In this document: piece by piece, positions 23,310-30,179 of the stretch | How the letters are laid out: each line of letters begins with the position of its first letter | Numbering within the stretch: the first letter of the stretch is position 1 | Source of the DNA: a virus | Length of the DNA: 41,820 bases | IMG/VR virus record: IMGVR_UViG_3300037132_000361 | Span: 1-41,820 of that record | Direction: 5' to 3' (one strand) | Program-made: the position numbers and the translations under genes | Notes under the pieces: model-generated | The model's database searches: none | The model's input: only the letters and a program-made list of their open reading frames with translations | Told to the model about the DNA's origin: nothing

Positions 23310-24052
23310 TCAGCTCTCCATCAAATCGAGGTCGGCAAAGGTCGGTTCATAGTCTGCCAGCCGGCCTTCACGCCAGAGGCAGTGCATCAGCCGGCGGAGG
23401 TGCCGGCCGTTTTTTTTTCCACGTCGAGAATCTGGCGGACCGTGGGCATGTCCACCAGCGCTTCCAGGATGCCACGGATGGCCGTATCGGTCAGCAGGCC
23501 CAGCACGAGGGCTTCAACGAGGCCCAGCCGGTAGTTGACCGCCAGCGCGGCGCCGCAGGCCCGGTCTACCTCTTCGTCAGCCATCGAGACGCTTTGCCCC
23601 CGCAAAGCCATCCAAACCCGCGCGGCGGCATCCGTCAGACCCGCATAGGCGGCGTCCACCTCCCACGTCCGCGTGCCATCAGCCGCGAGGACGCGCCGCC
23701 GCGGCAACCCGCTGCCCCCAGTGGCCAGGCGCGCTACGGGGATTTCCCAGCACTGACCATCCCCGAGTTTGACCAGGTGCCCCGTCCGGATCTCCGCGCG
23801 CTGCAAAGCGGAGGGCTCCGGGCGTTCGGCCTTATCGACACCCAGCCAAACGCCGCCGGGCAGTTTCACCCACCGCTGGGCCTCCGGCCGGTATTCGAGG
23901 GAGAGAATACCGGAACACGGCGTGGCGAGCGTGCCGCTAAGCCTATCGGGCCCGAGCGACTGTTTGACCGTCAGCCGGCCGGCTTCGTTCTGCGCGTAGA
24001 GCGGCGCCACCAGATCGGCGGTGAGGAAGTACATCAGGGATGCGGTTTTCAT
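23310..24052 (-). CDS. Tail assembly chaperone, -1 frameshift fusion (gpGT-like)
   Basis: The upstream frame runs from ATG 24052. At a nine-adenine run on the minus strand (23410-23418) a -1 slip gives 33 further codons, ending at TGA 23310-23312 beside the tape-measure start. The extension begins NGRHLRRLMHCLWREGR and continues as a sensible acidic helical peptide. The fused protein would be 247 aa. A GCCGGC-ACCTCC-GCCGGC hairpin (23390-23407) lies 2-3 nt after the slip site as a stimulator. This mirrors lambda gpG/gpGT. Frame arithmetic was checked by hand; the frequency cannot be known from sequence. Confidence 0.75.
23387..24052 (-). CDS. Tail assembly chaperone, unshifted product (gpG-like)
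   Basis: The 221-aa product that terminates at TGA 23387-23389 shortly after the slippery A9. It contains an N-terminal globular region (LMYFLTADLVAPLYAQNEAG) and a helical C-terminus (GLVEALVLGLLTDTAIRGIL) ending DVEKKTAGTSAG. It lies between the tail tube and tape measure, exactly where G-type chaperones that bind the tape measure are found. It is longer than lambda gpG (140 aa). ATG 24052 follows the tail tube gene by 10 nt. Confidence 0.75.
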   Translation of the reverse strand: MKTASLMYFLTADLVAPLYAQNEAGRLTVKQSLGPDRLSGTLATPCSGILSLEYRPEAQRWVKLPGGVWLGVDKAERPEPSALQRAEIRTGHLVKLGDGQCWEIPVARLATGGSGLPRRRVLAADGTRTWEVDAAYAGLTDAAARVWMALRGQSVSMADEEVDRACGAALAVNYRLGLVEALVLGLLTDTAIRGILEALVDMPTVRQILDVEKKTAGTSAG

Positions 24053-24062
24053 GTCAGCGCCA

Positions 24063-24842
24063 TTAACTGATCGTAAACCCGCCTGTGCCCGAGCATACCA
24101 CCTGGATCGTTCCCGGACGCGCTCCATCCACCTGCGCCACGCGCACCCGGCCCGTGAGGGTAAAGGTGAGGGTGGCACCGCGGACGCCACCATTGGCGCA
24201 CTGCGCGAAGACGGCAGAGGCCGTGGTGATGCTGCCCGGATTGACCCGGGCCGTGGTCAACAACGTCGGGTCAAACGTCACATAGGAGAGTTTCGGCCGT
24301 TGTGAGACGATGAAGGGGTGCACCGCGTAGAGCTTGCCGTCAGCGGGATAGCTCACGTCGTAGCCGAAGTCCACGTCGATCGACTTGACCTGGTCGCTAT
24401 CGCCCACCCACTCGGCGGACTCCGCCGTGAGGTCGCCCGCCGTCGAGCCCACAGTGATCGGCGCCGACACGCCATCGGAAGACAGGAAAGCCATCTCCAT
24501 CGCCAGCACGGCCACGCCGCCGGCGCTCCAGTTGATGGTGCGAGGCACGGTCATCACTTTGCCATTCGTGCCGACCATGCTCACGTAGCTGGAGCCACCC
24601 ACCCCGCCGTCCGCCTGGCTGCGGAAAAACAAAGCGCCATTGCCCAACGAGGCTGCCGCGAGCGCGTTGATCAGCCGCGTGCCCACACTCACGCGGGGGA
24701 TCTGCCGGAGCACGTTGACAAACTCGGCCTGGTAATTACCGGCGGCGGCGTTCAACACTTCTTCCACACCCTCACTGTATTGGGCGCTGGCGAGCGTACT
24801 GATGGCCGTAGCCCCCGTGGTCACACTACAAGGGATAATCAT
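24063..24842 (-). CDS. Putative major tail tube protein
   Basis: A 259-aa protein, beta-rich and low in charge, with many Gly, Ser, Thr and Val residues and a C-terminal immunoglobulin-like strand pattern (GATLTFTLTGRVRVAQV...FTIS). It has a good AAAGGA 7 nt before ATG 24842. It precedes the chaperone and tape measure, the canonical place of the tube protein that polymerises around the tape measure. The assignment is by order and composition; no diagnostic motif is present. Confidence 0.65.
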   Translation of the reverse strand: MIIPCSVTTGATAISTLASAQYSEGVEEVLNAAAGNYQAEFVNVLRQIPRVSVGTRLINALAAASLGNGALFFRSQADGGVGGSSYVSMVGTNGKVMTVPRTINWSAGGVAVLAMEMAFLSSDGVSAPITVGSTAGDLTAESAEWVGDSDQVKSIDVDFGYDVSYPADGKLYAVHPFIVSQRPKLSYVTFDPTLLTTARVNPGSITTASAVFAQCANGGVRGATLTFTLTGRVRVAQVDGARPGTIQVVCSGTGGFTIS

Positions 24843-24860
24843 GGTCTGTTCCTTTCGCTG

Positions 24861-25409
24861 TTATGAGGCAAACTGCTCGCGCGGGTTTCCGCCCCCGCCC
24901 ATGGCTTCCAAAGCATCGGAAAAATCCTTTTGAATGCGCTGCTGCAGCGTCTTCTCTTCCGCGGGCGTCATCACGATCAACTCCTCGTATTTGCGGGGAG
25001 CGTTCGAGCCGCGCTCCTGGAAGACGTAGCGCATGGCATTCACCCCCGGCCAACTGCCATGGGCCTGCAGCGTGTCGGTTGACTTCCCGCTGGGGCGCGT
25101 GAGAAAGGCACCCTTGAGAAACTCGTGTCGCAGATCGCCGGACCACACCAGCGGCAGGTTGCAATGCATACGGCGCAGTTTCCGGTCCACGTACTTGGGC
25201 GTGCGGCTTTGATAGACCCGGTCCCCGAGGCCCATGTATTTGCCGTAGGCGGTTTCAAGAAAATGGCCCGGCCCCAGCGTCTGGCGAAACCACGACAACC
25301 CGGCCAGCATTGCCGCCTGCCACAACTCGGGATACGTTTCGGCGAACTCCGGTAGGCTCACGCCGGTCCAGACCATGAACTTGTTCTTATATTTCGCGGA
25401 GTCGGCCAT
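24861..25409 (-). CDS. Head-tail / tail completion protein (virion morphogenesis type)
   Basis: A 182-aa protein with an N-terminal helical segment (FAETYPELWQAAMLAGLSWF), a basic patch (PKYVDRKLRRMHC) followed by PLVWSGDLRHEFLKG, similar to the pattern of Mu/P2 morphogenesis and HK97 gp10-type proteins. It lies between the presumed tail terminator and the tube protein, as tail completion proteins do. It ends in a charged helix. Confidence 0.55.
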   Translation of the reverse strand: MADSAKYKNKFMVWTGVSLPEFAETYPELWQAAMLAGLSWFRQTLGPGHFLETAYGKYMGLGDRVYQSRTPKYVDRKLRRMHCNLPLVWSGDLRHEFLKGAFLTRPSGKSTDTLQAHGSWPGVNAMRYVFQERGSNAPRKYEELIVMTPAEEKTLQQRIQKDFSDALEAMGGGGNPREQFAS

Positions 25410-25410
25410 G

Positions 25411-25899
25411 TCACCAGACCTTCACTTCCAGCGTCGCCTGATTGTAGGAGGCGGCTTCCTTGGGGTCCTGCATCATGGATTCGGCCAGCGTAAACCGGGT
25501 CGCCCAGAGCATGCCGGCGGTCTTGGCCAGCAGGCCGAGATCCTTGATGACACCGCCGATGAAATTGAGCCAGCGAATTTGCCGATCCTTGAGAGTATCG
25601 GCGGCAACCGCATCCAGCTCGAGCAGCACCAGCAGCTCGAAGTCGGGCCAGAACCCTCCGCCGCCGGAGTGTTCGCCCGTGAAGGTCGCCGGCAGCTTGA
25701 GCTTGATCCAGGCGAAGGGGCGCTTGACCGGGGCCGCCTCGCCGAGCCAAGCAATAAACGCCCGCGCCGCCGTAACGTTCGCCGCCGGATCATCACCCGA
25801 GATGAGGCACGCCGCCTGGAACGTGACGCTGCTGGCGATCAACGTTTCCAAGTTGGCGACGAGGAGCGCAAGATCAGAAGTTGGCGTTGGGCTGGGCAT
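25411..25899 (-). CDS. Putative tail terminator protein
   Basis: A 162-aa alpha/beta protein. An N-terminal helix (LALLVANLETLIASSVTFQ), an aromatic strand region (RPFAWIKLKLPATF, FELLVLLELDA) and a C-terminal strand (ATLEVKVW) follow the general plan of phage tail-terminator (lambda U-like) proteins. The next gene starts 2 nt downstream. Assignment relies on position just before the completion and tube genes. Confidence 0.5.
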   Translation of the reverse strand: MPSPTPTSDLALLVANLETLIASSVTFQAACLISGDDPAANVTAARAFIAWLGEAAPVKRPFAWIKLKLPATFTGEHSGGGGFWPDFELLVLLELDAVAADTLKDRQIRWLNFIGGVIKDLGLLAKTAGMLWATRFTLAESMMQDPKEAASYNQATLEVKVW

Positions 25900-25922
25900 A
25901 GGTCACATGCGTCGCATAGGAC

Positions 25923-26144
25923 CTATTGAGCGGGCACGGTGGATTCGACAGGCTCACCAGAAGCCGGCTCTGGCAGCTCCGCCGGAACCACGCTGTAGCC
26001 GAGCTTGGCCCAGGCGGTCTTGGGCCCGAGGCCTGTGACGCGCGTGAGGTGCGCGAACGCCTCGGCCTCGGTGGCGGCGGCCGTTGCCGGCAGCGGCTCC
26101 GCCACGTTCGTCCCGAGCTGCTTCTGTGCAATAAAACCGTTCAT
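25923..26144 (-). CDS. Small head-tail region protein
   Basis: A 73-aa protein with MNGFIAQKQLGTNVAEPL, then a helical segment (EAEAFAHLTRVTGLGPKTAWAKLGY) and an acidic Pro/Glu tail. ATG 26144 overlaps the preceding stop (ATGA). The internal FAHLTRVTGLGPKTA resembles a helix-hairpin-helix or helical linker. Function unknown; likely a minor connector or assembly factor. Confidence 0.45.
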   Translation of the reverse strand: MNGFIAQKQLGTNVAEPLPATAAATEAEAFAHLTRVTGLGPKTAWAKLGYSVVPAELPEPASGEPVESTVPAQ

Positions 26145-26527
26145 TTCCGCTTCCTTTCGTCTTCGGCTCCCACGAGCCGGGTGCGTTCGAGATAGGCCAG
26201 GTCCACCACATGCAGCGCCGCGTTCTGTTCGCGGATGTTGGCGATGCTCCACACTTCCCAGTCGGGCGTGCCCACGGCCGGCACCGCGAGCTTGTCGAAC
26301 AGATGCACGACCGGAACCGTGGCCACGGGGATATAAGCCAGGGCCGAGCCCACCATGGTCTTGCCATCGGAGCCATCGGCCTCCATCGCGCCCGTGCGCT
26401 CAAAGACGATCCGGACCGGCATCCCCGGACCGCCGCCCTGGGGCGTGTAGGTCGCCGCGATCGCCGCGCCGTGCGGATCGGCGCAGATGGTAGCGAGGTC
26501 GGCAGCGAGTTGGTCTTGGAGGCTCAT
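26141..26527 (-). CDS. Putative head-tail joining protein
   Basis: A 128-aa protein from ATG 26527. N-terminal helix LQDQLAADLATICADPHG, then a beta-rich part with AATYTPQGGGP and VRIVFERTG and a C-terminal DWEVWSIANIREQNAALHVV segment. This resembles lambda FII / neck-type beta-barrel connectors in length, charge and order. It lies downstream of the head genes and upstream of the tail terminator. Confidence 0.5.
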   Translation of the reverse strand: MSLQDQLAADLATICADPHGAAIAATYTPQGGGPGMPVRIVFERTGAMEADGSDGKTMVGSALAYIPVATVPVVHLFDKLAVPAVGTPDWEVWSIANIREQNAALHVVDLAYLERTRLVGAEDERKRK

Positions 26528-26544
26528 GAGCGCTGGTTGACAGC

Positions 26545-26964
26545 TTAGCCTTGCGTGGGGCCGGAATCGGGGGCGGCGACGACCTCGGGGGCTGCCGGCG
26601 GCTGCGCCGGCGTGAGGGCGGCGAGCTGCGCGCGGAGCGCGGAGCACTGCAGCTCCCAGTTCGTGTTCTCGGTCTGGAGCTTGCCAATCTCGGTCACCAT
26701 GTCGTCACGGAGCGCATCCAACTGGTCTAAAGCCGCGGTTTTTTGCGCGAGCTGCGCTTCGTTCGCCTGGGCTTGGGCAATGACGGCGGGGTTCACGGCC
26801 ACGAGCTGCACGGCCTGCCAGCCCTGGCGGGCCAGCACGTCGCCGTTCAGGCCGGTCTGGGCGCTGAGCTTGTTCAGGGCATCGCCGGCGGTCAGGGCCA
26901 CCGTCTCGGGCTTCACCGCTACCGGCTGGCCCTTCACCATCTGCTGCATCACAAACACGTTCAT
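26545..26964 (-). CDS. Coiled-coil protein following the head terminator
   Basis: A 139-aa protein; ATG 26964 is chosen because AAAGGA lies 6 nt upstream, although an in-frame ATG at 26979 exists. Residues about 60-110 form a coiled coil (QANEAQLAQKTAALDQLDAL...EIGKLQTEN), the tail is Ala/Pro-rich. The first gene after the intrinsic terminator at 27.03 kb, with a hairpin (GGCGCGG/CCGCGCC, 26986-27005) just upstream. An assembly or scaffolding role is possible; family unknown. Confidence 0.5.
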   Translation of the reverse strand: MNVFVMQQMVKGQPVAVKPETVALTAGDALNKLSAQTGLNGDVLARQGWQAVQLVAVNPAVIAQAQANEAQLAQKTAALDQLDALRDDMVTEIGKLQTENTNWELQCSALRAQLAALTPAQPPAAPEVVAAPDSGPTQG

Positions 26965-27010
26965 CGGGGTTCCTTTCATTTCTCGGCGCGGTCGGAGCCG
27001 CGCCCTCCAC

Positions 27011-27048
27011 TCTCAAAACAAAGCGGGGCGGCGGTTGTCCGCCGCCCC
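27011..27048 (-). terminator. Intrinsic terminator after the capsid genes
   Basis: A perfect 10-bp GC stem with a 4-nt loop, GGGGCGGCGG-TTGT-CCGCCGCCCC (27025-27048). On the minus strand it is followed by GCTTTGTTTTGAGA, an acceptable T-tract. It lies 39 nt after the stop of the gene downstream of the major capsid protein, so it may limit tail expression relative to capsid, or require antitermination. Confidence 0.7.
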
Positions 27049-27086
27049 GTGGGTCGTGCCGCTAACCGCGGCGGGTTATAGGGGCG

Positions 27087-27533
27087 CTACTCCCAACCGA
27101 TTTCGATGATGGGGAGGTTCGTGGCCACCGGAGCGGGCGTGATGGTCAGGACCAGGATGTCCCCGGTCTTGTAGTGCATCCGGTAGCCCGGCAGGAACAC
27201 GCAGCTGGTCGTGTTGGACGCCATCACGGCGTTCGTCCACGTCGGCACGGTGATCCCGTTGGCCACCTTGCTCAGCGCGCACGTGGTGGCGTTGGTCACC
27301 GCCCCGTTCGTGCTGATGAGCGCGACGTAGGTGGGCAACATCCGCGCCAGCATCGGGCTGGAATAGGCCGCGGCATAGTTGTTGGTCACCTGCAGCACGC
27401 CGTTCGTCGGCAACACCGTCTGCGTGTAGAAGCCGCGCTCGCCGGTCGCCGGCGTGCTGTCCGCGCGGACCGGCGCGGCGCAGAGCGCCAGGCAACCGGC
27501 CGTCAAAAGCAGGGAGTGGAAGAAGGTCTTCAT
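27087..27533 (-). CDS. Signal-peptide protein next to the major capsid gene
   Basis: A 148-aa protein with a clear signal peptide (MKTFFHSLLLTAGCLALCAA, cleavage near VRADS). The mature region is Thr/Asn/Val-rich and beta-like (GVLQVTNNYAAAYSS, ILVLTITPAPVATN). It starts 2 nt after the capsid stop and ends just before a terminator, so it should be co-expressed with the capsid at high level. A decoration role would conflict with export; a surface or superinfection-exclusion protein is equally possible. Confidence 0.6.
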   Translation of the reverse strand: MKTFFHSLLLTAGCLALCAAPVRADSTPATGERGFYTQTVLPTNGVLQVTNNYAAAYSSPMLARMLPTYVALISTNGAVTNATTCALSKVANGITVPTWTNAVMASNTTSCVFLPGYRMHYKTGDILVLTITPAPVATNLPIIEIGWE

Positions 27534-27535
27534 GC

Positions 27536-28492
27536 TCAGGCCCCCGCCTGCTTGAACTCGACTTCGACGGCGTGCTGATAGGCGCCGAAGCCGAGGTTGT
27601 AAAAGCCATCCAGCTTGAACAGCAGGTGGCTGTACTTGATGGCGTGCTCGCTGTTGCGGCCGAGAACATTCGCCTGAATTTCGTCCAGCACCTGCCAGAT
27701 GAACGGGGCGGCGTTCTGGCGGATGACCCAGAACTTGTTCTGCCCGGTGACGAGGGGCAAGGGCTGGTCCACCAGGTTGAACCGCTTGTTCTGCAGCGCG
27801 GGGATGGCGTTGGTGGTCGCGTTGATCTGCGTCAGGGACATCGCCTGGATCAGCGTCGGCCAAAGGTTGAGCCCGGTCGCAATGGTCAGATCCTTGACGG
27901 AGATGTTGATGAAGTTGCCCTTGCCGGTCTTCAGCCCGTAGAGGGTGCCGATGGCCTGAATCATCGCATCCACCACCTGCGGCACGGTCGGCGCGGCCGG
28001 GTTGGTGCAGTTGATCGTGATCTTGTTCGCCTGGGTGCTGCCATCGAGCAACGCGTGGTCGGGGGCAAAGAAGTAATTGCCATCGACGCACGCCTTCGTG
28101 GAGCCGGAGGCAATCAGGTTTTGCAGCAGGAAGCCCGGATGGCCCATGGCCAGGTCCGTCTTGTCGGTGATCCGCTGCTCGATCAGGTCGCGCCGAGCGT
28201 GGTCCCAATCGACGTTGCGGATCTGCAGGCCCGCGTGCCACGGGATGTTCCGGATGAAGTAGTTCGAGACCGCGAGCTTCTCGAACTCACCATCCAGGGC
28301 GTAGCCCTCGGTCATGCCGGTGACGTCCTCGAGCCAGCCGTGGTTTTCGCCATCGGGCTGGGTGGACTGCACGCGGCGGACGAGATTGCCGAACCACTGC
28401 GTGAGCATGCTCTTTTCGAGCTGCAGCAGGATCGCGGCGACGATGTCTTTCTCGCTCAACCGAGCGAGAGCATTTTGGAAGGGTGCGGGCAT
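27536..28492 (-). CDS. Major capsid protein, Mu gpT-like
   Basis: A 318-aa protein resembling the Mu-like major head subunit family: N-terminal helices (ALARLSEKDIVAAILLQLEK), the loop containing NYFFAPDHALLDGST, like the GxxFF...H.LL signature of gpT proteins, and a C-terminal RFNLVDQPLPL...HAVEVEFKQ domain. HK97 fold is expected. A strong AGGAG precedes ATG 28492. It follows the decoration protein and protease-scaffold, the normal capsid block order. It pairs with lambda-type portal and terminase, giving a mosaic head module. Confidence 0.85.
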   Translation of the reverse strand: MPAPFQNALARLSEKDIVAAILLQLEKSMLTQWFGNLVRRVQSTQPDGENHGWLEDVTGMTEGYALDGEFEKLAVSNYFIRNIPWHAGLQIRNVDWDHARRDLIEQRITDKTDLAMGHPGFLLQNLIASGSTKACVDGNYFFAPDHALLDGSTQANKITINCTNPAAPTVPQVVDAMIQAIGTLYGLKTGKGNFINISVKDLTIATGLNLWPTLIQAMSLTQINATTNAIPALQNKRFNLVDQPLPLVTGQNKFWVIRQNAAPFIWQVLDEIQANVLGRNSEHAIKYSHLLFKLDGFYNLGFGAYQHAVEVEFKQAGA

Positions 28493-28536
28493 CTTGATTT
28501 CTCCTGGGGTTCAGCCGCGCGGCGCGGCTGTGGGGT

Positions 28537-28968
28537 TTAGGCGTTGGCCTCCGGTGCGCTGATTTTGACCCAGCAGCCCGTGCCGCCGAGGTCGCCGACA
28601 AACATCCGGACAAAGCCGACCTTGCTCGCGCTGTTCGCGCTGGAGAGCTGGGCCGTCTGGTCGTCGGACGCATAGACCTGCGCGCCGACACTGGAGGCCA
28701 CGGCGCCGACCACCGGCATCTTGACCAGGCCGCCGGTCGTGACGCGGATCTTGACGTCGTTGGCGGCGCCATTGGTGTTGTCGGTGTGCTGCGTGGCGAG
28801 GCCGAGGCACTTGTCGCCGGCGACGAGGGCGCGGGCGTTGCCGTCCGCGGCCACCATGCCAACAAAGCAGTCGGCATAAATCTTCGCGGCGGCGGCCATC
28901 GGGTAAGCGTTCTGTTCGGCGATCTGTACCGCCATCACGCTCAGGGTTCTATCTTTGGTTGCGGCCAT
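28537..28968 (-). CDS. Head decoration protein (DUF2190 / lambda D-type position)
   Basis: A 143-aa beta-rich, Ala/Gly/Val-rich protein. The segments KCLGLATQHTDNTNGA, DVKIRVTTGGLVKMPV and GAQVYASDDQTAQLS match the general pattern of DUF2190 capsid cement proteins, where a channel of short strands is followed by VYASDDQ. It lies between the protease-scaffold and the major capsid genes, the position of lambda gene D. It would form trimers on the capsid surface. Confidence 0.75.
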   Translation of the reverse strand: MAATKDRTLSVMAVQIAEQNAYPMAAAAKIYADCFVGMVAADGNARALVAGDKCLGLATQHTDNTNGAANDVKIRVTTGGLVKMPVVGAVASSVGAQVYASDDQTAQLSSANSASKVGFVRMFVGDLGGTGCWVKISAPEANA

Positions 28969-28989
28969 GGTCGGATTCCTTTCGAGGGG

Positions 28990-29445
28990 TTAGGCGCTGG
29001 CGCCGGTGATGACGATGCGCGACTCGTTCTTTTTGTACATCGCGTAGTGCTCGGCGCTGCTGAACTGCGCCTGCACGCCCTTGTCGGTGGCGAACTGCTT
29101 CGCCCACTTGTCCGGACCTTCCGGCAGGGCGGCGATGACCGCGGCGTCGGCGCCGGCGGGGATGACAGGCTTCTCAGGATCGCCTGCCATGGTGATGACC
29201 GCCGGGGCCTTCTGGGCCGCGGCAAGCTGGACCTTGAGCGTCGCTTCCGACGTCTTGAGCGTGGCGACTTCGCCCTCGGTCGTCGTCAGCTTCGTGCGCA
29301 GGCCGGTCAATTCCTCGACGAGCTGCGTGGTGAAGGCCTCGAGGCCGGTGGCGTTGGGCTGGGCGGTGAACAGCGCAATGGCCTTTTCGGGGCCGAACGC
29401 GCTCTGCAACTGCGTGATGAGCGCAGGTTTGGTGGGGTCGGGCAT
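28990..29445 (-). CDS. Nested scaffold protein from an internal start (Nu3-like)
   Basis: An in-frame ATG at 29445 (M214 of the full gene) is preceded at 6 nt by AAAGGA, the same strong site used by neighbouring structural genes, giving a 151-aa product. It contains the helical coiled-coil region (TQLVEELTGLRTKLTTTEGE) and an Ala/Lys C-terminus, as scaffolds do, without the protease domain. This parallels lambda genes C and Nu3. Production is inferred from the ribosome-binding site. Confidence 0.6.
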   Translation of the reverse strand: MPDPTKPALITQLQSAFGPEKAIALFTAQPNATGLEAFTTQLVEELTGLRTKLTTTEGEVATLKTSEATLKVQLAAAQKAPAVITMAGDPEKPVIPAGADAAVIAALPEGPDKWAKQFATDKGVQAQFSSAEHYAMYKKNESRIVITGASA

Positions 29446-30084
29446 GGTGGTTCCTTTCGGGTTGGGTTCGGCGCCGAGCACGGCCACAGTCAGGATCCGG
29501 TCCTGATTCGCGCCCGCGGCAACGGCCTGAGATTCTTCGTCCCACCCCAGCGTGCAGAAACTCGCCTCGCGGAGGTTGAACTTGCGGAAGATGGTGCACG
29601 GTCCGTTGACGCTCTCGCCGTTGACTGTAGCCTTAACGCCGGGCTGGACTTCCTCGACCTGGAGCGGGACCCAATAGCCGCTGGACTGGTAGGGGTACTT
29701 CTGGTCCAACCGGCTGCGGATGCGCGCGGCCGAGGGTTCGGTTTCCGCATCGCCTTCGAGCAGGATGCCCGTGGCGATGATCTCGCCGCCCTTGGTCACC
29801 AGCTCATCCGTGTAGCCGGCGACGAGCGAGCGGTCGTGCTCCTCGAGGGCGGGCACGTCCGGGCGCGTGGGGTCGAAGCCCTTGACATCGAGGATGCAGT
29901 TGCCCCAGCGCCAGTGATTGGCGAAAACCGCGCCCGTGTAGAGCACCATCCGGAACTTGCGGGGGCCAGGCGTCGCGGTAGAACCGGCGGCCGGAGCGGC
30001 AGTCAGCAGCTCGACCTTGCTGCCACGCATCCAGAGGCAGGCTTCGGCTTCTTTCATGGTGCGGTTTTGGTTGGCGGCTGGCAT
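28990..30084 (-). CDS. Prohead protease fused to scaffold
   Basis: A 364-aa protein. Residues about 40-195 form a prohead serine protease of the herpesvirus-protease fold: candidate catalytic H83 in ALEEHDRS and S175 in REASFCTLGW. Residues 214-364 form a helical scaffold domain. It would cleave scaffold and capsid N-termini during head maturation. It sits between the portal and decoration genes. The upstream gap (30085-30170) holds repeat copy C. The start ATG 30084 follows GAACACAGAGAAAATAAA, a weak ribosome-binding site. Confidence 0.8.
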   Translation of the reverse strand: MPAANQNRTMKEAEACLWMRGSKVELLTAAPAAGSTATPGPRKFRMVLYTGAVFANHWRWGNCILDVKGFDPTRPDVPALEEHDRSLVAGYTDELVTKGGEIIATGILLEGDAETEPSAARIRSRLDQKYPYQSSGYWVPLQVEEVQPGVKATVNGESVNGPCTIFRKFNLREASFCTLGWDEESQAVAAGANQDRILTVAVLGAEPNPKGTTMPDPTKPALITQLQSAFGPEKAIALFTAQPNATGLEAFTTQLVEELTGLRTKLTTTEGEVATLKTSEATLKVQLAAAQKAPAVITMAGDPEKPVIPAGADAAVIAALPEGPDKWAKQFATDKGVQAQFSSAEHYAMYKKNESRIVITGASA

Positions 30085-30156
30085 TTTATTTTCTCTGTGT
30101 TCCTATTGCGCTTTCGATGAGCGGGCTTATACGCCGCGTGTTGCGCTGCTGACAAC

Positions 30157-30179
30157 GCGGGCAGTACCAGCTAAGACGC
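30157..30179 (-). repeat. Repeat element, core-only copy C at the portal stop
   Basis: The 23-bp core is identical to the other three copies and supplies the portal's TAG stop codon. The 3' half of the element is different here, and no start codon lies 60 nt downstream; the prohead protease starts 95 nt from the core. Flanking bases ACAAC and CGCC extend identity with copy A to 31 bases. Confidence 0.85.
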
